A DNA stretch of 47,110 nucleotides from a virus. Below, piece after piece: positions 38,646 to 47,110 of the stretch (the stretch's first letter is position 1; each line of letters starts with the position of its first letter). The notes beneath the pieces are model-generated. The model saw nothing but the letters and a program-made list of their open reading frames with translations, was not told where the DNA came from and ran no database searches. Position numbers and translations under genes: made by a program. The DNA is taken from positions 1 to 47,110 of IMG/VR virus record IMGVR_UViG_3300045996_000642. One strand, written 5' to 3'.

Positions 38646-39028
38646 TCTGTTGGAATTTCTTGGTTTACCAAGACATGAAATTGGAGTTGCCACCAGAGTT
38701 TGATGATTGTCCTAGATACTGTGCAAGATTTAGTGAAAAAGAACGAGGTGGCAACTTTGATTTTTGTAACGGCTGTGATGTAAAAAGTGGCATTGAAGAG
38801 TTTGAAGAAGGGACTCAAGCAATGCTAATTGAAAGACTCGGCGAGAAAGCCAAACATTACTCTCTTGAATCTCTTATTTCAGCAGTTAATGAAGTATATC
38901 AGCTTAAAGATTTTGATGAAGACGAGCTGACACCAGCAACTGATATTCTTGTTGGAGTTATTATATCTCTTGAGAACAAGCAAAAGAGAATAGAACTTTA
39001 CAACATGAAACAGAAAAGAGGTAGATAA
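38618..39028 (+). CDS. Tail assembly chaperone T part (frameshift product)
   Basis: Coordinates start at the first codon after the -1 slip. This frame has no clear ribosome site: its first possible start is TTG 38660 and the first ATG is 38675, and it is open upstream past the slippery site. Residues include YVEAFRIVCWNFLVYQDMKL and a four-Cys segment (DCPRYCARF, DFCNGCDVKSG), a zinc-binding look, followed by helices. As in lambda G/GT, the fusion should bind tape measure and tube proteins during tail assembly. Its stop overlaps the tape measure start. Confidence 0.7.
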   Translation, partial: RIYVEAFRIVCWNFLVYQDMKLELPPEFDDCPRYCARFSEKERGGNFDFCNGCDVKSGIEEFEEGTQAMLIERLGEKAKHYSLESLISAVNEVYQLKDFDEDELTPATDILVGVIISLENKQKRIELYNMKQKRGR

Positions 39029-42000
39029 TGGCGATTGGTCAAAGCCCAGATGAACTGAATATAGGCTTGGGCCTTGAAGGCTATGAAGATCTTGAGAATA
39101 AACTAGAAAGACTACAAAGACTTCTTAATCAGACAGCTGAAACTGCTGACAGAGCCTTTAGTAAAAGAAGTTCTAGTGAAGAAGATCTAGCCGTCAGGCT
39201 CGCCAATATTGACAAAGGTTTATCAGCTACTGCCGCAAGGTATGCTAGTCTTGGTAGGGCTGGAGCTTCGAGCTTTGATCAAATCAACAGATCCCAGTTA
39301 GAAGCAATTGAACGAATCGCTGTTCTTCAGGGTAGACTACGTGATCTTGAGGAACGTAGGACTGGTTCTAAAGGAGCTAGAGCTTTAGGTGAAATAACTA
39401 AAGAAGCTAAAGTTCTTGAGGGCGAACTAACTATTGTTCAGAGAAAGCTTGCTTCTCTTCAAACTCTGGACATTGCTGCTAAGCTTAAAAGCAAATACCT
39501 ACCTACTGATGCAGGTAAGATTGAGTTCCAAGGTCCAGCCAGCCCATATGAACCTGGGCTAAAAGCTTTATCATATACTGATCCTGATCTTGATAAGACG
39601 CTTAAAGACATTGAGCGAATGACCAAGGATAGAGAGAAGTGGAATAAAGAACTTGCTGACCAAGAAATAAGGCTGAATAATCAGAAGTACCAGATTCTGA
39701 CACAACAGCTGAAGAACTACCTATCTGATTCTGTAAGTCTTAACAAAGCTCACGTTAAAGAACTTAATGCTATCGCCAATGATACTCAGATACAAGATCA
39801 GAGTAGGCGTATAGCTGTACTCAGTAGTAAATATGGAGCTATAGGAAAACCTGGATCCAGCGATTTTAGTAAGATCAATACTTTCAAGGAAGAACAACTA
39901 GATAAGCTTATTGCCCTTCAACTTAAGTTAAAAGATCTTGAAAGACAAAGAGGTGATGCAAGACTTCTCGGTGATCTTGAAAGAATCAGCAGAGAAGCAC
40001 AAGATGTAACCAAGCAGATCAACAGGATTGAAACTGCTTTCAATAGAATCAAGCCTATTGATGTTAAGATCAAAGCTACTTACGTTCCGTCTAAAGAAGG
40101 CATTGAGCAAAAGATCCAGTTCCAAGGCCCTGCGAGTGCATACAGACCAGGACTTAAAGATGTAGCTGCTAAGACTGGAGATAAGGATCTTACTAATGCT
40201 TTGAAAGACATCGAGCGAATGGAGCGCGATCGTCTTAAGTGGTCTGGTGAAATCTCTAAGCAAGAAATTAACCAAAGAGAACAGACTTATAAGACTTCTC
40301 TTAGCAGACTTAAGAATTTCTTTAAGGACGAGCTTAGTCTTCTCAAAGCCCACATAAAAGAAAAGAACAAGATAACCAGTGGAACGGCCGGTGGTCGTTA
40401 TATTGGTAGAAGTACTCGTGGTCCGCTACACGATGTTATGGCTGAGCTTGGATTGCCAGGACTTTCTGGTGCTCTAGGCCCTATAGCAGCTGTAGCTGGT
40501 GTTGGATATGCTGCACAGAAAGCATTCCAAATCAGTCAGACAGCTGTAGAAAGAGCCTCTGAACAAGCTAAAGCAAATAGAACACTTGCATCATCTGCTG
40601 CTGAAGCCGGTATTCAGTTAGATGTTCTTACTGAAAAGAATAAGAAGTTTGCTGAACAGACTGCCCTTAGTACAGTTAAAGCTACATCTACTTCTGCTAG
40701 AATCGCACAGCTAGCTACTATCAGCCAACGTACTGATGAGCAAAGTGTAAACAAGCTTTTTGAAGGATTTGCTGATCTTGGTGCTGCTCGAGGTCTTGAT
40801 GCTGAGGGTATTGAGACTGTTATCCAGCAGATCATTACAGGTCAGGATGAAGGTTACAAGAAGCTCTTGCTTCCTAATCCTTCTCAGTTACAAGCTAGAT
40901 TTGCTCAGAAAAACAACAGAACAGTATCTAGTTTAACTGCTGTAGAAAAAGCACAGATATTCCAAGATAACTTCTTAGAGAAAGCTAAGCTATTTAATGG
41001 TGCAGCTGAAGCTCGTCTTCAGTCACTAGATGGTAAAGCTGCTCAGGTAACCTCCACGTTTGAAAACATGGCGAATTCCTTGAGCACTGCATTCGTTGCT
41101 GATTATGACTTTCAAGAGTTCATGAAAGACATAATTGGCTTAATGAAAGAGTTCACTATAGAAGTAGAAGACCTTGCTAAACTTGCTGAACAGGGCATTA
41201 ACATTGATGTTAAGATAAAGCAACAGTCAGAACCTGGTACAGCTAAAACCATATTTAACTACGCTAAGGGTGGGGTTGAAGTTCTTGGTGCTGGTCTTGG
41301 TAATGCAATGGCTCTAGCAGAGCAAATGCAGGGTAACTATGTTGATGCTGCAGAATATGCTAAAGCTGCTCAAAATCTTTCCGATGCAGCATATCAGAAC
41401 TTTGGTGGTGATAAAGATTCACGTGAAGCTGAACTAAGACAGTTAGTTAACGCTGAAATAAGAATGCGAGCTATTCAGCGTAGACTTGCATCTGAACGCG
41501 CAATCACTCTAGCTGGAGAAAGAGCTGAAGAAGATAAGCTAAAGAAAGCAAATACAGAAAGAGACAGGATACAGACTCTTTACAAGAGACAGAGAACTAC
41601 ACCAGAAAAGATTCAAGAGACTATTCAAACTCTTAATCAGTACGAGAAAGGTGGTACTGCAACTCTTGATTTTGAAGCTGCTAACAAGGAAATCGACAAA
41701 CGTTTTAATGAACGTGACATTAGAGAAGATGCTCGATTTGGTGGTGATGCAAATAAAGTTAAGAATGAAATAGCTATACAGGTAGTTAAAGAATTCCAAG
41801 AAGCTTTAGAAGTCTCTAACTTACCACTGTTTGATGAAAAAAGTCTTGCGGATCTTAGAGAACGTGGCTATGAAGAGTTATCTTCAGCAGTTAGTAAGAT
41901 CTATAATAGAGTACTATCTGATCCTAACTTGAACATTGGTAAACTCTTCTCGGCTATGAGCCGAATCAAGGGTGATGAAAGGTTATTCCCTGATGCAGAA

Positions 42001-43188
42001 GAAGCATTACTTCAAGAAGCAGAAGGAATTAGACAGAGGTTTGCTCAGAAAGCAGAAGACACAAGAGTTAAGTATGGTGATCTTCTTGCTGATTTCCATA
42101 AATCTACAACTGATAATCCTCTTGTAGATTTCTTCTACAATGGTGAAAAAGCTGCTATTGATGCATACAATACTTTCTCTGTATTTGGAGAAGGTTTTGC
42201 TAAGATGGCGTCTGACATGGCCAGACAGACTGCTCAGGCCAAGATAGAGTTAGAGACATTTAATACTAAGCAGAAGAGTCTTACTTTAACACAAGAAGCA
42301 AGGAGATTAGATAGACTAGAACCAGACCAATATGCTGGTTTTCAGACTAGGTTATCTGGTCTCACTGCTGGTCTTGCAGCTATTGCTGAACGATCCCAGT
42401 TTAATGTTGGTGCCAGAAGAGATGCTAGACTAGCTACACGTTATAGAGTCTTCCCTGAAATGAATCAGTTCCGTCAGTTGCAGATTCGTGCTGATCAAGG
42501 AGAAGATGTAAGAGCAGAACGTCAGCAACTTAGACTTCAGCGTGCTGATATTAAAGATCGCATACGTGAAGCTGATGATGCCAAATCAAGGTTTGACAAG
42601 ATAGCAGAAAAGTTTGGTGACTTAGGAATAGAAGGAAAGGGTGCAGTTGCTAGAGCTAGATTGCAGACTTTACCATCTACAGATGAGCTATTACAGCTAG
42701 CTGCATTAGGTGGTGGACGTCAGGCAAAATCTACACTGAGACAGAGATCTGAGCTACAGAATATATTAGCAAAAGATCAGGATCGTCAGTTAGAAAAAGT
42801 ATTACGCGATCAAGAATTTAATCAGTTTGCTATTAAACAAGCTCAGGAAAGAGTTGCTCTTCTTGACAGAGAAGGTACTAGATTAGGTAGAGGTACTTAT
42901 CTTGATCAGGTTCTTAACATTACTGGTGAGATACCTGTAGAGGATCTGCCAGCAGATCTAAAGAACTTAAGAGTTAGAGCTCTTGACGAAAAAGCTAAGA
43001 TAGAGAATACACGAGCTGAAGAAGCAAACAAAGCGGTTCTTGATATTAAGAATTCTCTTGATGGTATTAAGACCAGCTTAGAGAAAGGTGGACTCAAGAT
43101 TGACATCAAAGAAAAGGCAATCATTGAAGTACATGATAAGACCAAGGGAAGAATTAGAGTTACTAATAGCAAATACGAGCAAGACTAA
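39028..43188 (+). CDS. Tape measure protein
   Basis: 1386 aa. Long coiled-coil N-terminus (YEDLENKLERLQRLLNQTAE), two related blocks near residues 150-210 and 345-405 sharing FQGPAS-Y-PGLK and a following KDIERM helix, a hydrophobic region near 470-500 (LGLPGLSGALGPIAAVAGVG), then a long Ala/Glu/Lys/Arg helical remainder. The C-terminus has IDIKEKAIIEVHDKTKGRI. As the longest gene after the chaperones it sets tail length; by the usual rule of about 1.5 angstrom per residue the tail would be near 200 nm. Confidence 0.9.
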   Translation: MAIGQSPDELNIGLGLEGYEDLENKLERLQRLLNQTAETADRAFSKRSSSEEDLAVRLANIDKGLSATAARYASLGRAGASSFDQINRSQLEAIERIAVLQGRLRDLEERRTGSKGARALGEITKEAKVLEGELTIVQRKLASLQTLDIAAKLKSKYLPTDAGKIEFQGPASPYEPGLKALSYTDPDLDKTLKDIERMTKDREKWNKELADQEIRLNNQKYQILTQQLKNYLSDSVSLNKAHVKELNAIANDTQIQDQSRRIAVLSSKYGAIGKPGSSDFSKINTFKEEQLDKLIALQLKLKDLERQRGDARLLGDLERISREAQDVTKQINRIETAFNRIKPIDVKIKATYVPSKEGIEQKIQFQGPASAYRPGLKDVAAKTGDKDLTNALKDIERMERDRLKWSGEISKQEINQREQTYKTSLSRLKNFFKDELSLLKAHIKEKNKITSGTAGGRYIGRSTRGPLHDVMAELGLPGLSGALGPIAAVAGVGYAAQKAFQISQTAVERASEQAKANRTLASSAAEAGIQLDVLTEKNKKFAEQTALSTVKATSTSARIAQLATISQRTDEQSVNKLFEGFADLGAARGLDAEGIETVIQQIITGQDEGYKKLLLPNPSQLQARFAQKNNRTVSSLTAVEKAQIFQDNFLEKAKLFNGAAEARLQSLDGKAAQVTSTFENMANSLSTAFVADYDFQEFMKDIIGLMKEFTIEVEDLAKLAEQGINIDVKIKQQSEPGTAKTIFNYAKGGVEVLGAGLGNAMALAEQMQGNYVDAAEYAKAAQNLSDAAYQNFGGDKDSREAELRQLVNAEIRMRAIQRRLASERAITLAGERAEEDKLKKANTERDRIQTLYKRQRTTPEKIQETIQTLNQYEKGGTATLDFEAANKEIDKRFNERDIREDARFGGDANKVKNEIAIQVVKEFQEALEVSNLPLFDEKSLADLRERGYEELSSAVSKIYNRVLSDPNLNIGKLFSAMSRIKGDERLFPDAEEALLQEAEGIRQRFAQKAEDTRVKYGDLLADFHKSTTDNPLVDFFYNGEKAAIDAYNTFSVFGEGFAKMASDMARQTAQAKIELETFNTKQKSLTLTQEARRLDRLEPDQYAGFQTRLSGLTAGLAAIAERSQFNVGARRDARLATRYRVFPEMNQFRQLQIRADQGEDVRAERQQLRLQRADIKDRIREADDAKSRFDKIAEKFGDLGIEGKGAVARARLQTLPSTDELLQLAALGGGRQAKSTLRQRSELQNILAKDQDRQLEKVLRDQEFNQFAIKQAQERVALLDREGTRLGRGTYLDQVLNITGEIPVEDLPADLKNLRVRALDEKAKIENTRAEEANKAVLDIKNSLDGIKTSLEKGGLKIDIKEKAIIEVHDKTKGRIRVTNSKYEQD

Positions 43189-43616
43189 TGAGAAGTAACT
43201 TAATACAAATCGGGACTATATGGCTTACTGAAGATGGTACTAATACTGGTAGGAGATACAAGACCAGGATTCCTAACTTAGCTAGATTGATACCTGTTAA
43301 AATTGGACAGAAGATAGTAGCTATTGACGGAACTCCACACATGAATAGTATCCGTCCTAATACTAAGAATATAGTCCTTGGTATTGAATTGCTCGTAGAT
43401 ATTGATAAAGCAAGATTCGATCAGATTGTAACAGCGATTAATACTGCGCTGAATACTAACAGCTCTATGGCACTGAATATAAGTGGTCACACTGGTAACT
43501 TCGCTCTAACCGCCAAACCTAGTATTCCAGATGCCATAGCCTTTCCGAGTGAGTTTAGTGGAGACACAGGCTCCGAGCATATAAAAGGAACGGTTTTCAC
43601 GTTCTATACTGTATAA
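43188..43616 (+). CDS. Tail tip-region protein
   Basis: 142 aa overlapping the tape measure stop. Beta-rich (LIQIGTIWLTEDGTNTGRRY, NIVLGIELLVDIDKARFDQI, GNFALTAKPSIPDAIAFPSE). Position directly after the tape measure suggests a distal tail role; no specific motif. Confidence 0.5.
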   Translation: MRSNLIQIGTIWLTEDGTNTGRRYKTRIPNLARLIPVKIGQKIVAIDGTPHMNSIRPNTKNIVLGIELLVDIDKARFDQIVTAINTALNTNSSMALNISGHTGNFALTAKPSIPDAIAFPSEFSGDTGSEHIKGTVFTFYTV

Positions 43617-43634
43617 CGACTATAGGAGTAAATC

Positions 43635-44045
43635 ATGGCAGCATTCAACAAGTTTAATCAGTTTGTGGAAAACCTGTGCAAGGGCGTCCACAACTTCACG
43701 TCTGACACTAGCTGTACTGTTACAGTGGCGCTGACTAATACAGCACCTACTGCAGCAAACGCAGTGCTAGCAGACATCACACAAATAGCTTATACTAACT
43801 TATCAACTAGAGTATTAACAGGTGTTACAGCTGAACAGTCATCTGGAAGTTGCACTATTACTGCTGATGATATTACTCTAACTGCTTCAGGAGCTGTTGG
43901 TCCGTTTAGATACGCAGTTCTTTATGATGACGATCCTACTGGTGATCCTTTGATTGGCTGGTATGATTATGGTACGTCGATCTCTCTTGCAAACACTGAG
44001 ACGTTTGTTATAGACTTCACTGTTGGATTTGCAACTATTAGTTAA
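43635..44045 (+). CDS. Tail/virion structural protein
   Basis: 136 aa, SD TAGGAGT. MAAFNKFNQFVENLCKGVHN start, then TVALTNTAPTAANAVLADIT and FRYAVLYDDDPTGDPLIGWY: the pattern of a common small virion protein of siphoviruses. Ends TAATG with the next gene. Confidence 0.65.
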   Translation: MAAFNKFNQFVENLCKGVHNFTSDTSCTVTVALTNTAPTAANAVLADITQIAYTNLSTRVLTGVTAEQSSGSCTITADDITLTASGAVGPFRYAVLYDDDPTGDPLIGWYDYGTSISLANTETFVIDFTVGFATIS

Positions 44046-47000
44046 TGCCAGCTCCAACTATAGTCGGAACACCATCTAGTCAAGGGAGCACAGGGAGTTT
44101 TTCTCTAGTGCTCCCGACTGGATGGCAAGTAGGTGATTTACTGGTTATTGTAGCAGAGACTGCTGACCAGGCTCTATCTACTCCGTCTTTTAATTGGAAC
44201 TTGCTTTCGAGCATGCCTGTATCAAATACTGGCAATACTAGATTATATGTATTCTGGAAAGTTGCTGTAGTTGATGAAATCAATGTATTAATAACAAGTC
44301 CTGGTGATCACGTAACTGCAGGTATTTTCTGTGTACGTGGTCAAGATACTTTTGGTGGAAATCCTTTTGGAGCCATTAGTGTTACTACTGGAACTGGTAC
44401 ATCTATAACTCACCCTGCAATAACGACAACGCAGGCTAATTCTTTAGTACTCCTTGCTACTGCTACTGGTAGAGACGGTAATTCTACTGCACAGTTTGGA
44501 TTACCTACTAATGCTAACTTATCTGGTATAACTGAATTATTAGACAGAACAGTTAATGCTGGTGGTGGAGGAGGAATTGGTGCAGCCTATGGTATTAAAG
44601 CTACAGCTGGTAGTACTGGAACAAGCTCAACTACACAGGCAACTGCTGATCAATATGCAATAGCTACTATTGAAATTAAAGCATTTGTTCCTAGACTAGT
44701 AGCTTCACCTGGAACATTTTCAGTTGCTGGTCAAGCTGCTGATGTATCTACTACTGCACAATTACCTCCGGTTATAGCAGCATCTACTGCTGGTTTATAT
44801 TTTCAATCAGGTGCAGGAATAATGGAAGTCCTGCCTCCTACAGGCTATCAAGAAAATGATTTGTTAATAGCTATTGTAGAGTCAGGGGATCAGGCTGTTA
44901 CTGTAAGAAATGACATAACTCCTGGTTGGACAGCTCTAACTAATACACCTGTATCTAACACTGGAACTACTAGATTAACTGCATTCTGGAAGATAGCAAC
45001 TGGATTAACTGGTTATCCAAACAACTATATAGTTTTACAGAAAGCTGCTGATCATACTATATGTAAAGTCTTAGCAATCCGTGGCTGGAACACTATTAAT
45101 AATGCTTGGCTAGATGGAGTATCTGTGTCTAATGGCAATGGTACTTCAATCTCTATTACTGGAAATACTACTACTGGTAATAATGAATTGATCATAGCTG
45201 CTGTAGCAACCGCAGTAGATGCTACAGGTACTGCTAACTTCTCAAGCTGGGGTAATACAGATCTTGGTGGTTTAACTGAATACTCTGATGACACGAACCT
45301 TATAGGAAACGGTGGTGGTATTGGTATCGCTACTGGTATCAAAAGTGCTGCTGGTGCTTTTGGTAATTCAACAGTAACTCAAGTAACTGCAGTAGGATGG
45401 GCTGGAATAACGATTGCTATCAAGCCTCCACCATCTGGACATCAAATATCTAGTAAAGGAAGTTTTGGGTTTCAAGGAATAAATGCTAACTTAGTTTACT
45501 CAGGTAAACAAGCCATTCCTTTTGTCGTAGGTAACAGTGAATCAGTCTTTGAAGATTTAGTATTAGGTACAGAAGTCTGGGCTCCAGCTGGACAGAATTT
45601 AACTATACCAGTATCATCACATGCCCAAGAAGGTGATTTATTAATATGTGTAGCAACTTCAACATGGACTACAGCCATCTCAATGGTTAGTAGTGGTTGG
45701 ACTGCTGTATCAAATTCACCAGTAACTAACTTTACTAATCAGGAAATTCAAGGTGCAATATTTTATAAGAGATGTAGTCGTAATGAAGAATCTGCAGTAG
45801 TTAGCGGACCTGCTAGCTCACCTTTATACGGTTACATGTTTGCCATAAGAGATGCTAAAGTTAATGGTAATCCATTTCACTTTGTAAATAAAGGTGGAGT
45901 TGGCCAAGGATCTCTTGGTCTAGTACCTGGTGGAACTACTACTATTAACAACATTCTTTTGTTAGTAGGAGTCATATCATCTAGATGGAATAATGTAGAG
46001 TCTGCTTCAAATAATGGTGCTTATGACTTTTTACCACCAGCAGCCATAGTTGATCCTAGTCAACCTGGTTATGCTCCTGACGGTAACACTTACTGTGCAT
46101 CTTTCTCCATGAACTGGAGTTGGAAAGCTGTAGCTGGAACTGTAGGTTCTGCTCAGCTTAACATGACAACGTTTGCTGATCTAGCTACATGGATCGGTGG
46201 AATTATTCCAGCTGATACAAATAGACTAGACGCATTCATTGGTGATTTCAGATGTAAAGGAATTGATGCACAACTTAGAGTAGAAACTCCAGGTCTTGAT
46301 CCACTAATTGCTGATCAGGGTAATTTTACTCATTCAGGATCTGCCGCTTTCATGTTTGCACATCGAAAGTTGCAAGGAGATCCTGTAACACTTAGTCATT
46401 CCGGTCTATCGGTAACGATGGTATATTCGCGCCGATTACTTGGAGATGATGGAGATTACTTAGTAAACCCTGAAACGGCCACGTTAAAGGTCCATAGGAG
46501 GCTAATAGCAGATCTCGGTACATTCACACATACTGGCCAAGATGCTGCTATGTTCCACCAAGAACAAGGTGATTTTATAATGGCCGGTGGAATAGGGACT
46601 TTTGATGTAAGTGGATCCGCAAATTTAAGAGTAGAGAGAGCTGCGCTTATAGCTGATCCTGGCACTTTTACCGTAGACCCAATAGCTGCTAATTTAAGGA
46701 GGCAAGTTGCATCATTACAAGCTAACGCAGGTATATTCAGTCTAGTAGGTATAGATGCAATTTTACATAATGCCATGATTATGCAAGCAGATATAGGAGT
46801 CTTCTCAGTAACTGGACTTCCTGCATTCTTTACAAATGCTCATAGCCCTGGTCAGTTCACAATAGTAGGCCATGATGTAGTCTTCAAAAAGACATACAAG
46901 ATGGTTGCTGAACCTGGGATATTTAATGTCACTGCTGATCAGCAAGCTATATTGCATCATGTTAAGAAACCAACATGGCAGCTTCGTTTCATTGTAGATT

Positions 47001-47110
47001 TCTATCCAGTAATTGAGACTCCACTAGATCACGAACATGGTGGAAGACTCACTGTTGGATCAACTGAAATACCCATCAAAGACTGGACATTTGAGGAACC
47101 AGATAATGAA
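44045..47110 (+). CDS. Giant repeat-containing tail protein, 3' end outside window
   Basis: ATG 44045 overlaps the previous stop and the frame stays open to the window end (at least 1022 aa). Three related jelly-roll-like modules of about 200 aa come first, each with PTGWQVGDLLVIVAE-type, W-x-x-L/V-x-x-(S/T)P-V and T-R-x-x-x-FWK-type blocks, at about residues 1-220, 255-465 and 490-700. Then come at least eight short repeats of about 30 aa with the pattern (P/D)-x-G-x-F-x-x-x-G-x-x-A-x-L-x-x-x-R (GTFTHTGQDAAMFH, GTFDVSGSANLRVERA, GVFSVTGLPAFF). It is probably a long side or tip fibre. The final 40 residues in view change character (WQLRFIVDFYPVIETP). Confidence 0.7.
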   Translation, partial: MPAPTIVGTPSSQGSTGSFSLVLPTGWQVGDLLVIVAETADQALSTPSFNWNLLSSMPVSNTGNTRLYVFWKVAVVDEINVLITSPGDHVTAGIFCVRGQDTFGGNPFGAISVTTGTGTSITHPAITTTQANSLVLLATATGRDGNSTAQFGLPTNANLSGITELLDRTVNAGGGGGIGAAYGIKATAGSTGTSSTTQATADQYAIATIEIKAFVPRLVASPGTFSVAGQAADVSTTAQLPPVIAASTAGLYFQSGAGIMEVLPPTGYQENDLLIAIVESGDQAVTVRNDITPGWTALTNTPVSNTGTTRLTAFWKIATGLTGYPNNYIVLQKAADHTICKVLAIRGWNTINNAWLDGVSVSNGNGTSISITGNTTTGNNELIIAAVATAVDATGTANFSSWGNTDLGGLTEYSDDTNLIGNGGGIGIATGIKSAAGAFGNSTVTQVTAVGWAGITIAIKPPPSGHQISSKGSFGFQGINANLVYSGKQAIPFVVGNSESVFEDLVLGTEVWAPAGQNLTIPVSSHAQEGDLLICVATSTWTTAISMVSSGWTAVSNSPVTNFTNQEIQGAIFYKRCSRNEESAVVSGPASSPLYGYMFAIRDAKVNGNPFHFVNKGGVGQGSLGLVPGGTTTINNILLLVGVISSRWNNVESASNNGAYDFLPPAAIVDPSQPGYAPDGNTYCASFSMNWSWKAVAGTVGSAQLNMTTFADLATWIGGIIPADTNRLDAFIGDFRCKGIDAQLRVETPGLDPLIADQGNFTHSGSAAFMFAHRKLQGDPVTLSHSGLSVTMVYSRRLLGDDGDYLVNPETATLKVHRRLIADLGTFTHTGQDAAMFHQEQGDFIMAGGIGTFDVSGSANLRVERAALIADPGTFTVDPIAANLRRQVASLQANAGIFSLVGIDAILHNAMIMQADIGVFSVTGLPAFFTNAHSPGQFTIVGHDVVFKKTYKMVAEPGIFNVTADQQAILHHVKKPTWQLRFIVDFYPVIETPLDHEHGGRLTVGSTEIPIKDWTFEEPDNE

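Overview
The window is a 47-kb piece of a tailed-phage genome with siphovirus-type morphology. The right 26 kb is a complete head-and-tail order: tail fibres, TerS, TerL, portal, scaffold, decoration protein, capsid, connectors, tail tube, frameshifted tail chaperones, tape measure and tip proteins. The host is unknown. A phage gene for a secreted outer-membrane beta-barrel and another for a signal-peptide-bearing beta-helix protein point to a diderm host. The beta-helix protein reminds me of Acidobacteriota proteins, but that is inference. Neither end of the genome is in the window: the first and last genes run off the edges.

Layout. (1) 1-8390, rightward: a DUF1064-like protein, an ECF-type sigma factor, a DUF1737-like protein, a beta-barrel/lipoprotein pair and many small unknowns. 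Set among them are a large structured RNA of about 525 nt (3691-4216) followed by an HNH endonuclease gene, a DUF7873-like gene, two tandem circularly permuted tRNA-like RNAs that match the architecture of bacterial YrlA Y RNAs (5916-6228), and a tRNA-Ile. A 29/32-identical promoter-like block precedes both the large RNA and the gene at 6778. (2) 8391-8664: convergent junction full of hairpins. (3) 8665-19980, leftward: about 26 small accessory genes, many of them zinc-ribbon-like, most using a nearly invariant AGGAGTCAC ribosome-binding cassette. A three-member paralogous family lies here; two members have their own promoter and terminator. (4) 19987-21216: a 1-kb non-coding hub between two divergent promoters. 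It holds about 22 copies of an 18-bp palindrome, TGTNYC-N6-GRNACA, largely on an exact 45-bp period, either side of a mixed AT/GC-rich core. It is a candidate replication origin, partition site or operator array. (5) 21427-47110, rightward: the structural module.

How it fits together: TTTACA-N17-TATAAT promoters drive the leftward accessory genes and the rightward structural genes away from the palindrome hub. The phage sigma factor may read the different promoter block in the left arm. TerS/TerL package DNA through the portal into a capsid built on the scaffold. The tail chaperones, made as G and G-T by a -1 slip on CCCAAAA, help assemble the tail tube on the tape measure. The fibre and adhesin genes contact the host. 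The most unusual content is the RNA biology of the left arm and the palindrome hub. All calls come from reading the sequence; no database search or folding program was run.
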